Shown here one piece after another: positions 1-5,261 of a DNA stretch of 6,738 bases; the first letter of the stretch is position 1; every line of letters starts with the position of its first letter. Below the pieces are notes generated by a model. It saw only the letters and a list, made by a program, of their open reading frames with translations. It was not told the origin of the DNA and did no database searches. The position numbers and the translations under genes are program-made. This DNA comes from Ferruginibacter sp. (GTDB lineage: Bacteria > Bacteroidota > Bacteroidia > Chitinophagales > Chitinophagaceae). The stretch covers positions 1 to 6,738 of the forward strand of contig JAURKN010000235.1 in the NCBI GenBank assembly GCA_030831725.1, written 5' to 3'.

Positions 1-833
1 GTTTATTTACCAAAGTGTTTGAGAAATTTGGAATTCGTTTCGTGTATGTGGATACCACGAATCCCTCAAATGTAACTGCGGCTTTAACAGAAAAGACAAA
101 ACTGATTTGGCTGGAAACGCCAACGAATCCATTGATGAACATAACGGATATCGAAGCGATTGCCGCTATTTCGAAAAATGCGAAAACCATTTTGTGTGTA
201 GATAACACCTTCGCTTCACCTTATCTCCAGAATCCACTCGATTTGGGCGCTGATATAGTGATGCACTCATCTACCAAATACTTGGGTGGCCACAGCGACG
301 TGATTCAGGGTGCTCTGATTATGAATGATGAATCGTTGCGTGACCAGCTTTACTTTATACAAAAAAGCTGTGGTGCCGTTCCGGGTCCCTTTGATTGTTT
401 TTTGGTGTTGAGAGGGATTAAAACATTACACGTTCGCATGAAGCAACATTGTGAGAATGGTATAGCCATCGCCCATTATTTAAGAAATCACGACAAAGTA
501 AAAAAAGTATACTGGTGCGGATTTGAAGACCATCATAACCACGATGTTGCCAAAAAGCAAATGCGTGGATTTGGTGGCATGCTCAGTTTTACGCTGAAAG
601 ATGAGAGTATCGAAGCAGCAACCAAAGTACTTTCTTCAACAAAACTTTTCTCTCTTGCGGAAAGTCTCGGAGGCGTTGAATCATTGATCAATCACCCTGC
701 AAGCATGACCCACGCCAGTATACCGAGAGAGGAAAGATTGAAAAACGGACTAACTGACGGACTTATTCGCTTAAGTATTGGTATTGAGGATGCAGATGAT
801 TTGATAGAAGATTTGAAACAAGCGATTGGATAG
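1..833 (+). CDS. Cystathionine gamma-synthase/gamma-lyase family PLP enzyme, 5'-truncated by window edge
   Basis: A trans-sulfuration (Cys/Met metabolism) PLP-dependent enzyme, which makes or cleaves cystathionine in the cytoplasm. The frame is open from base 3 and reads LFTK before VFEKFGIRF, a family-internal segment. The GTG at 15 is therefore not the start, and roughly the first 100 residues of a usual 380-residue protein lie outside the window. Counting from that GTG codon, VDNTFASPY is at 62-70. The PLP-lysine motif SSTKYLGGHSD is at 85-95, with the Schiff-base lysine K88 encoded at 276-278. The C-terminal block AESLGGVESL (215-224), with MTHASIP following, is typical of the family. The glutamate of AESLGG is a residue associated with cystathionine specificity in gamma-lyases. 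Synthase (metB-like) and lyase cannot be separated from this fragment. It ends at TAG 831-833 and no hairpin terminator follows, only repeat-rich DNA. Confidence 0.93.
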   Translation, partial: LFTKVFEKFGIRFVYVDTTNPSNVTAALTEKTKLIWLETPTNPLMNITDIEAIAAISKNAKTILCVDNTFASPYLQNPLDLGADIVMHSSTKYLGGHSDVIQGALIMNDESLRDQLYFIQKSCGAVPGPFDCFLVLRGIKTLHVRMKQHCENGIAIAHYLRNHDKVKKVYWCGFEDHHNHDVAKKQMRGFGGMLSFTLKDESIEAATKVLSSTKLFSLAESLGGVESLINHPASMTHASIPREERLKNGLTDGLIRLSIGIEDADDLIEDLKQAIG

Positions 834-849
834 AATGTTTGTTGTTAGT

Positions 850-891
850 GATTTATGATTATTGATTTGGAATTTGTGATTAAGAATTGAT
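850..891. repeat. 7-bp-period degenerate array, GATTTNN type (6 units)
   Basis: Six consecutive 7-base units can be read by eye: gatttat, gattatt, gatttgg, aatttgt, gattaag and aattgat. The shared core is (g/a)att. The array lies in the 293-bp gap between the PLP enzyme and the TIGR02757 gene, which holds no supportable gene. Its reverse complement resembles the array just before the flavin reductase gene. Its function is unknown. Confidence 0.6.
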
Positions 892-921
892 CCGTTTGTC
901 GTTCTGCTGAGCGAATTTATT

Positions 922-963
922 GTTTGGGGTTTATGGTTTGTTCTTTATGGTTTATTGTTTGTG
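922..963. repeat. 7-bp-period degenerate array, GTTTNNN type (6 units)
   Basis: Six 7-base units follow without slippage: gtttggg, gtttatg, gtttgtt, ctttatg, gtttatt and gtttgtg. The core gttt recurs at 922, 929, 936, (cttt) 943, 950 and 957. After this the spacing changes and an AAACC array of period 9 takes over. It is non-coding and its function is unknown. Confidence 0.6.
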
Positions 964-975
964 AGGTTTACATTC

Positions 976-1133
976 AAACCATTAAAACCTCTGAAACCCA
1001 TGCCAGCAGACAAGGTCCAAACATTTTGAACCTACTAAACCTTCCAAACCTACCAAACGCCCTCTTGTCTCCCGGCAGGTCTGAAACCATTTAGACGCAT
1101 TAAACCTTTTCAACCTTTTTCAACCCTTGAAAC
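976..1133. repeat. 9-bp-period AAACC array running into the next start codon
   Basis: The core aaacc, or a close variant, recurs at 976, 985 and 994; at 1019, 1028, 1037, 1046 and 1055; and at 1084, 1093, 1102, 1111, 1121 and 1130. Spacing is 9 bp within each block, with one 10-bp step. The cleanest stretch is aacctacta, aaccttcca, aacctacca at 1029-1055. The last core (gaaac) overlaps the first codons of the TIGR02757 gene. The blocks are interrupted by the two arms of an inverted repeat. The core is the complement of the GGTTT core downstream of the FAH gene. Confidence 0.65.
1001..1077. repeat. Imperfect inverted repeat enclosing AAACC units
   Basis: The left arm tgccagcagacaag (1001-1014) pairs with the right arm cttgtctcccggca (1064-1077) at 12 of 14 positions; the mismatches are 1005/1073 and 1007/1071. 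The loop is about 49 bases and is made mostly of 9-bp AAACC units. It is too long-looped, and lacks a T-tract, to be an ordinary intrinsic terminator. It looks like part of the repeat family, and any role is unknown. Confidence 0.5.
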
Positions 1134-1906
1134 AATCCTTTTCCCCTCTCCAAACCCTCCTCAACGAAAAGGTTGAAACCTACAATCGGCCTTTTTTTAT
1201 TGACAGTGATCCCATATCCATACCACACTCATTCAGTAAAAAACAGGACATAGAAATAGCCGGTTTTTTTGCAGCCATCTTCGCCTGGGGGAATCGTACA
1301 ACCATCATCAACAAGTCGAAAGAGCTGATGGATTTGATGGATAATGCGCCACATGATTTCGTGTTGCATCATCAACCAAAGGATCTAAAAAATCTATTGG
1401 GATTCAAGCACCGCACGTTCAACAGTACGGATCTGCTTTATTTTATTCATTTCTTTCATCATCATTATAAAAAACACGATTCGCTGGAAACGGCATTCAG
1501 TATTGGGTTACACAAGAAAGACATCAACACGGAAAACGCATTGAACGGATTTTACGACTATTTCTTTTCCCTGCCGGATGTGCCAAGCCGAACAAAAAAA
1601 CATATTGCTGCTCCTAAAAACAAATCCAGTTGCAAAAGGTTGAACATGTACCTCAGGTGGATGGTACGTAACGACAAGTGTGGCGTTGATTTTGGAATCT
1701 GGAAAACCATAAAAACGAGTCAGTTGATTATGCCGTTAGATCTGCATGTGATACGAGTAGCAAAAAGATATCAGTTATTGACCCGTAAACAATCAGATTG
1801 GCAAGCAGCAGTTGAGCTTACAGAAACTTTGAAAAGGTTTGATCCAAAAGATCCGGTAAAATATGATTATGCTTTGTTTGGAATGGGCGTGATGGAGAAA
1901 GGATAA
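1127..1906 (+). CDS. TIGR02757 family protein (DUF2400), TTG start
   Basis: A conserved Bacteroidota protein of unknown function, 259 residues, which fits the family's usual length of about 250. Recognisable family blocks are LLNEKVETYNRPFFIDSDPI (11-30), IPHSFSKKQDIEIAGFFAAI then FAWGNR (to about 57), KHIAAPKNKSSCKRLNMYLR (158-177), WMVRNDKCGVDFGIWK and PLDLHVIRVAKR. It ends KYDYALFGMGV. The PLDLHVIRVAKR stretch followed by FDPKDPVKYDYALFG recalls the C-terminal part of HhH-type DNA glycosylases; that is inference, not a functional call. Only TTG at 1127 fits the family N-terminus. The frame has an in-frame TGA at 1082-1084 and no ATG or GTG between. The start sits inside a 9-bp AAACC repeat array. 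The gene is convergent with the GyrI-like gene, with a gap of 23 bp. Confidence 0.88.
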   Translation: MKQSFSPLQTLLNEKVETYNRPFFIDSDPISIPHSFSKKQDIEIAGFFAAIFAWGNRTTIINKSKELMDLMDNAPHDFVLHHQPKDLKNLLGFKHRTFNSTDLLYFIHFFHHHYKKHDSLETAFSIGLHKKDINTENALNGFYDYFFSLPDVPSRTKKHIAAPKNKSSCKRLNMYLRWMVRNDKCGVDFGIWKTIKTSQLIMPLDLHVIRVAKRYQLLTRKQSDWQAAVELTETLKRFDPKDPVKYDYALFGMGVMEKG

Positions 1907-1929
1907 AAAAATTTGCTTCACATCCGCGT

Positions 1930-2412
1930 TTATTTTTTTCGAATCGGAATCCAAACCGCCTCCTCCGAATCATCACTATTGTTCTTGTATTTTTTTCCAA
2001 GCACCTCAAACTGAGGACGATTGTCCCATTCAAACTCAGAAGTTGGTAACCATTCAGAAAAAATATGGTTCATGGTTGCGCCAAAAGCTTCCATCCCACC
2101 TTTATGGATAAATACGGCATAGAGTCCTTCGGGTATTTCAAAAAATTCCATTTCATTTGGAACATCATCTGCAGATGCAACCTCTACGCCCGCCCATTTT
2201 ACAAACTCCGTTTCCATATTCATGTGCGAAATATGAAAATCAGGAGCGTAAATACTTATGGAATAATATTCATCTCCAATCCTATTCAACACTTCGTTTC
2301 TTCGAACCATGAAAGAACGCCAGAGTTCACTTGTTCTGTTTTCTGAAAGACACATATTCATGCTCTTTCCCACTATTTTTTTGGCAGGCATTAAAATTAT
2401 TTCAGTCTGCAT
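1930..2412 (-). CDS. GyrI-like / AraC-type effector-binding domain protein, stand-alone
   Basis: A 160-residue single-domain protein of the GyrI-like small-molecule-binding fold (SRPBCC-like 'bacterial transcription activator effector binding' family). There is no DNA-binding domain, so it is probably a cytoplasmic ligand-binding protein rather than a regulator by itself. Visible blocks are EIILMPAKKIVGKSMNMCLS (4-23) and ELWRSFMVRRNEV (29-41). These are followed by the mid-strand EFVKWAGVEV (69-78), EGLYAVFIHKGG (95-106), IFSEWLPTSEFEWDNRPQFEVLG (117-139) and the C-terminal DSEEAVWIPI (148-157) with the conserved acidic pair near the end. Its length and blocks match typical Bacteroidota members. 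The start ATG (complement of 2410-2412) lies 56 bp from the divergent start at 2469. No Shine-Dalgarno sequence is visible, which is common in this phylum. Ligand and partner are unknown. Confidence 0.85.
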   Translation of the reverse strand: MQTEIILMPAKKIVGKSMNMCLSENRTSELWRSFMVRRNEVLNRIGDEYYSISIYAPDFHISHMNMETEFVKWAGVEVASADDVPNEMEFFEIPEGLYAVFIHKGGMEAFGATMNHIFSEWLPTSEFEWDNRPQFEVLGKKYKNNSDDSEEAVWIPIRKK

Positions 2413-2468
2413 GATGAATATTAGTTGTTTTTAAAAAATATAATCCCGGAAACCCACTACTTTAGCTT

Positions 2469-2801
2469 ATGCAACATAATCAAATTCCATTACAGATGAC
2501 CATTGAAGATGTAATGCAGATCAAATCTCTTTCTACATTGCAAGAACCCGATTTGAATCCGGCATTGGCGGCTTATATCAATGAGCTCATCCTGACCAAT
2601 TTCGAAAGACTGGTTCAATTGTTGTACAGGATTGATGTGTCTGAAGAAAAACTAAAAAAACTACTGAGGCAAAATCCGGAGTCGGATGCAGGTGTAATCA
2701 TCGCCTCATTGATCATAGAAAGACAAAAACAAAAAATCGCATTTCAAGCAAATAACACAACAGATTTTCAATGTGATGGTTGCGAAGAGGAAATGCTGTG
2801 A
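2469..2801 (+). CDS. Small conserved Bacteroidota hypothetical protein
   Basis: A 110-residue soluble protein of unknown function. It has no signal peptide or membrane segment. It is predicted by eye to be mostly helical: ALAAYINELILTNFERLVQLLYRIDVSEEKLKKLL (33-67), then a second helix around GVIIASLIIERQKQKI (75-90). It ends in an acidic tail with a CxxC (QCDGCEEEML, 101-110). The general pattern 'YINxLIxxxFxxLVxxLYRxDVSExKLxxLL' is, from memory, found in small uncharacterised Bacteroidota proteins with an acidic C-terminus, often near housekeeping genes. The start ATG at 2469 is the only one that fits. It is divergent from the GyrI-like gene, which raises the chance of a shared promoter region, but no good promoter match was seen in the 56-bp gap. 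Confidence 0.75.
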   Translation: MQHNQIPLQMTIEDVMQIKSLSTLQEPDLNPALAAYINELILTNFERLVQLLYRIDVSEEKLKKLLRQNPESDAGVIIASLIIERQKQKIAFQANNTTDFQCDGCEEEML

Positions 2802-2826
2802 GAAGAGATCAAAATATTGCCCCCCC

Positions 2827-2958
2827 CACATTTTTATAATCACGAACCACGTTCTGATCAACACCAACTTGAATGTTAATCTTAAGAATGGCGTATACAC
2901 TGTAAAATACACTGTTGGAAACGTTAGCAGTAACGTGAGAATGGTGGTTATGAAGTAA
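2827..2958 (+). pseudogene. Possible remnant of a T9SS C-terminal sorting domain
   Basis: The frame reads HIFIITNHVLINTNLNVNLK and then NGVYTVKYTVGNVSSNVRMV plus VMK before TAA (2956-2958). This resembles the last 40 or so residues of a type IX secretion C-terminal (type A) sorting domain. In that family the end is a pattern like 'V(I/L)....l.NGVY.VK...G.....+.VV.K'. The usual upstream part (YPNP-like motif and first strands) and any passenger domain are missing. The frame runs back only into the 3' end of the preceding gene, in a different frame. A run of eight C at 2820-2827 lies at the junction. A terminator 18 nt after the stop suggests a genuine former gene end. It could instead be a chance ORF of 61 codons from GTG 2773. 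Confidence 0.45.
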
Positions 2959-2976
2959 TATCCATTTCAGCTTATC

Positions 2977-3012
2977 AACAAGGGGTCACATTTTGTGGCC
3001 CCTTGTTTTTTT
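2977..3012 (+). terminator. Rho-independent terminator
   Basis: The stem arms at 2977-2990 and 2994-3007 pair over 14 bp, with one G-T wobble (2986/2998) and a TTT loop. A run of T follows (3008-3012). It would end transcription from the small hypothetical gene and its sorting-domain-like tail just before the FAH-family gene. Confidence 0.88.
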
Positions 3013-3025
3013 ATGACTATTTTTG
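2992..3025 (+). promoter_or_regulatory. Candidate Bacteroidota promoter for the FAH-family gene
   Basis: A perfect TAnnTTTG -7 element (TATTTTTG) lies at 3018-3025. A TTTG -33 match is at 2992-2995, with a 22-nt spacer, slightly longer than the usual 19-21. The FAH start codon is 43 nt further downstream. The -33 match lies in the loop and right arm of the terminator, so the two signals overlap. The -7 element is convincing and the -33 element is weaker. Confidence 0.4.
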
Positions 3026-3068
3026 TTTCATCATTTAGCATCCATTTTAATTCTTCATATCAAATCGC

Positions 3069-4076
3069 ATGAAACTCGTAACGTACTACAAACATCAGCA
3101 AGAACAACTATCTATTTTGGTTGACGGAAAATTGTATGATCTCGATTCTCTTCACCCCAATCTGCCTACAAGCATGGCCATGTTTCTCAATTTTTGGGAT
3201 GACATGTATCCTTTGGCAAAAGCGGCCGAGACCCAGATTAAAAATGGCCTGATACGAAGTTTCATTGGAGTGGATTATGCGGAAGCCACCATTCTTGCAC
3301 CCGTTCCTCATCCAACCAGTTGTCGTGATGGCTATGCTTTTCGTCAGCATGTGGCCGCAGCACGTCGAAACAGAAAGGTGGATATGATACCTGAGTTTGA
3401 CCAATACCCCATTTTTTATTTTACTAATCACAACAGCATTCAGGGGCCAGGTGATATTTTATGCATGCCGGATCATTTTGAAAAGCTTGACTTTGAATTG
3501 GAAGCAGCAATCGTAATAAACAGACCTGGAAGAAACATCAAAGCAGCAGAAGCAGATCAATATATTGCGGGCATCATGATCATGAACGACATGAGCGCAA
3601 GAAGACTACAGATGGAAGAAATGCTTCTTAATTTAGGTCCTGCAAAAGGAAAAGATTTCTCAACTGTAATCGGTCCAATGCTGGTTACATTAGATGAACT
3701 GGAGCACTTGGAAATTCCTGCCAAGACAAATCACACCGGAAAAGCTTGGAATTTAAAAATGACCTGTAAGGTCAATGGCGTTCAGGTAAGTGAAGGAAAT
3801 GTGGGCGACATGGACTGGACCTTTGCCGAAATCATTGAGCGTTGCAGTTACGGCGTGAATCTGTTACCTGGAGATGTGATCGGAAGCGGAACGGTTGGAA
3901 CGGGCTGTTTCCTAGAACTCAATGGAACCGGAAAATTGAATGATCCGAATTATGTGGAGCAGTGGTTACAACCTGGCGATGTAGTGGAGATGGAAATTGA
4001 AGGACTGGGCATGTTGAAGAATACCATTGTGAAAGAAGACAGTGATTTTTCAATCTTGGCGTTGAAGAAGATATAA
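3069..4076 (+). CDS. Fumarylacetoacetate hydrolase (FAH) family protein
   Basis: A 335-residue cytoplasmic enzyme of the FAH superfamily. These are metal-dependent hydrolases, decarboxylases or isomerases acting on beta-keto acids, often from aromatic catabolism. An N-terminal lid-type region (1-75) precedes the catalytic fold. LAPVPHPTSCRDGYAFRQHV (76-95) is the entry to the active site. DFELEAAIV (141-149) carries the metal-binding acidic residues E143 and E145. GIMIMNDMSARRLQ (168-181) carries the third ligand, D174. GKDFSTVIGP (194-203) gives the conserved lysine K195, and GDVIGSGTVGTGCFLE (268-283) is the family glycine-rich strand. All key residues appear intact. The substrate is not determined; fumarylacetoacetate is possible. 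The start is ATG 3069, 43 nt below a TAnnTTTG match. Repeat DNA begins two bases after the TAA stop. The next gene in the same direction is a flavin reductase family protein. Confidence 0.9.
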   Translation: MKLVTYYKHQQEQLSILVDGKLYDLDSLHPNLPTSMAMFLNFWDDMYPLAKAAETQIKNGLIRSFIGVDYAEATILAPVPHPTSCRDGYAFRQHVAAARRNRKVDMIPEFDQYPIFYFTNHNSIQGPGDILCMPDHFEKLDFELEAAIVINRPGRNIKAAEADQYIAGIMIMNDMSARRLQMEEMLLNLGPAKGKDFSTVIGPMLVTLDELEHLEIPAKTNHTGKAWNLKMTCKVNGVQVSEGNVGDMDWTFAEIIERCSYGVNLLPGDVIGSGTVGTGCFLELNGTGKLNDPNYVEQWLQPGDVVEMEIEGLGMLKNTIVKEDSDFSILALKKI

Positions 4077-4078
4077 AG

Positions 4079-4188
4079 GTTTCGTAGGTTGTGTAGGTTT
4101 GCAAGTTTACGGGTTTTATCAGGTTTATAGGGTTTGGTAAGTTTGCAAGTTTATGAGGTTTATCTGGTTTACAGGGTTTGGTAAGTTT
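4079..4188. repeat. 9-bp-period GGTTT array downstream of the FAH gene
   Basis: The core gttt (gtt at 4088) begins at 4079, 4088, 4097, 4105, 4113, 4123, 4132, 4141, 4149, 4158, 4167, 4176 and 4185. The spacing is 8-10 bp, mostly 9, over thirteen units. The bases between cores vary. It starts immediately after the FAH stop codon. The remaining DNA to 4268 has scattered gttt but no clear period and no supportable gene. Confidence 0.7.
4097..4184. repeat. 44-bp tandem duplication within the GGTTT array
   Basis: Two adjacent 44-nt units, 4097-4140 and 4141-4184, match at 39 of 44 positions with no gaps. Both begin gtttgcaagttta and end agggtttggtaa. Each unit covers about five 9-bp repeats, so the array has grown at two scales. 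Confidence 0.85.
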
Positions 4189-4228
4189 TTTAAGAAGTTG
4201 AACATGTTTCGAGTGTTTAAATTTTTGG

Positions 4229-4236
4229 TATGTTTG
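4229..4236 (+). promoter_or_regulatory. Possible -7 element for the flavin reductase gene
   Basis: TATGTTTG is an exact TAnnTTTG match 70 nt before the TTG start. The -33 position has only a weak gtttc (4206-4210) at an 18-nt spacing. The surrounding DNA is rich in gtttg, so a chance match is quite possible. Confidence 0.22.
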
Positions 4237-4268
4237 GAAGGATAAGTACCTACCTTACGGCAGGGTTT

Positions 4269-4303
4269 AATCCCAAATTCTAAATTCTAAATCCCAAATT
4301 CAA
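4269..4303. repeat. 7-bp-period AATYCYA array next to the flavin reductase start
   Basis: Five 7-base units lie head to tail: aatccca, aattcta, aattcta, aatccca and aattcaa. As a result the 12-mer aatcccaaattc occurs exactly twice (4269-4280 and 4290-4301). The array ends three bases before the TTG start codon at 4307. The reverse complement of the array at 850-891 has the same look. Confidence 0.7.
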
Positions 4304-4306
4304 ACA

Positions 4307-5191
4307 TTGCACACAATAACATTATCTGAATTAAAGCCAGCCCAGGTACAGAACTATCTTCAGCATGCCATTGCGCCACGCCCGATTTGTTTTGCCTCAA
4401 CCATAGACAAGCAAGGTAATGTGAATTTGAGTCCGTATAGTTTTTTCAACCTGGTTTCATCCAATCCGCCGATTGTTGTTTTTTCTCCGGCAAGAAGAGT
4501 GAGAGACAATTCCACCAAACATACATTGCAAAATGTGTTGGAACATCCCGAAGTGGTGATCAATATAGTTGATTATGATATGGTACAGCAGATGTCTTTG
4601 TCCAGCTGTGATTTTCCAAAAGAAGTCAATGAGTTTGTCAAAGCCGGATTTTCGGAGCAGCAAGCGACTGTGGTAAAACCGCCCATGGTCAAGGAGAGCA
4701 AGATCAAACTGGAATGTAAGGTCAATCAGGTTATTCCCTTAGGAACCGAAGGTGGTGCCGGAAATATCGTTGTTGCTGAAATCTTGGTGATGCATATTGA
4801 CGAATCAGTCTTGGATGCCAACAACATGATTGATCAAAGGAAACTGGATCTGGTTGCCCGACTTGGGGGCAATTGGTATACCAGGGCGAATGCATCAACC
4901 CTTTTTGAAGTGGAAAAACCGAATCTTAATTTGGGAATCGGCTTCGACAGGCTTCCGGAATCCATTCGAAAAAGCCCGTTCCTTACCGGCAACAACTTGG
5001 CGCAACTCGCAAACGTCTCCGAACTGCCACTCGTCGATCCTACCTTCGACGACCCCAAACTTAGGCATATCATCCAGTACTACTCCATCAATCCCACAGA
5101 CATGGAAAGAGAGCTTCATCTCTATGCCCAAGAGCTCCTGCACCAACAAAAAGTGGATGCCGCATGGCAAATCTTGCTGGCACTCGCATAA
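4307..5191 (+). CDS. Flavin reductase family protein, TTG start
   Basis: A 294-residue protein of the flavin reductase-like (FMN-binding split-barrel) family, cytoplasmic, expected to bind FMN and use NAD(P)H or act with a partner oxygenase. The FMN-binding core is clear. AIAPRPICFASTIDKQGNVN (21-40) is followed by LSPYSFFNLVSSNPPIVVFS (41-60), PARRVRDNSTKHTLQNV (61-77), a TPKD-type position replaced by the family's DNSTKHT, and NEFVKAGFSE (108-117). The part after about residue 200 (EKPNLNLGIG, PESIRKSPFLTGNNL) is a subfamily C-terminal extension that includes FDDPKLRHIIQYY. Only TTG 4307 fits the family N-terminus; the frame is closed by TAA 4268-4270 with no ATG or GTG between. The 3' third uses many more C-ending codons than the middle. 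Its enzyme partner is unknown. Confidence 0.88.
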   Translation: MHTITLSELKPAQVQNYLQHAIAPRPICFASTIDKQGNVNLSPYSFFNLVSSNPPIVVFSPARRVRDNSTKHTLQNVLEHPEVVINIVDYDMVQQMSLSSCDFPKEVNEFVKAGFSEQQATVVKPPMVKESKIKLECKVNQVIPLGTEGGAGNIVVAEILVMHIDESVLDANNMIDQRKLDLVARLGGNWYTRANASTLFEVEKPNLNLGIGFDRLPESIRKSPFLTGNNLAQLANVSELPLVDPTFDDPKLRHIIQYYSINPTDMERELHLYAQELLHQQKVDAAWQILLALA

Positions 5192-5261
5192 TTTTCATCC
5201 CCCACTTACGGATACCTCCTCCACATGAATTACCTTTACGGCTCGAAAAACGAACCGGAAT

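Noticed and set aside
15..17. GTG as start of the PLP enzyme
   Set aside because: The frame is open to the window edge, and the residues before it (LFTK) match the family interior.
895..915. Piece of a common 'ttctgagcgaa' interspersed repeat (gttctgctgagcgaat)
   Set aside because: The similarity is short and interrupted by an insertion; it cannot be supported from one copy.
976..1133. CRISPR-like array
   Set aside because: Units of 7-9 bp with degenerate cores and no unique 25-40-bp spacers; no cas genes.
1903..1945. Bidirectional terminator between the convergent genes
   Set aside because: A- and T-rich, but no hairpin with paired arms could be found.
4079..4188. Telomere-like repeats (ttaggg/tttaggg resemblance)
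   Set aside because: Cores are irregular, internal to a bacterial gene gap, and the match is only to short gggttt pieces.
4830..5228. 132-codon ORF in another frame across the flavin reductase 3' end
   Set aside because: No family resemblance and wholly overlaps a well-supported gene; its length comes from the C-rich codons there.
5231..5238. TACCTTTA as a -7 element for lysS
   Set aside because: One mismatch to TAnnTTTG, no -33 partner, and only about 23 bp from the start codon.
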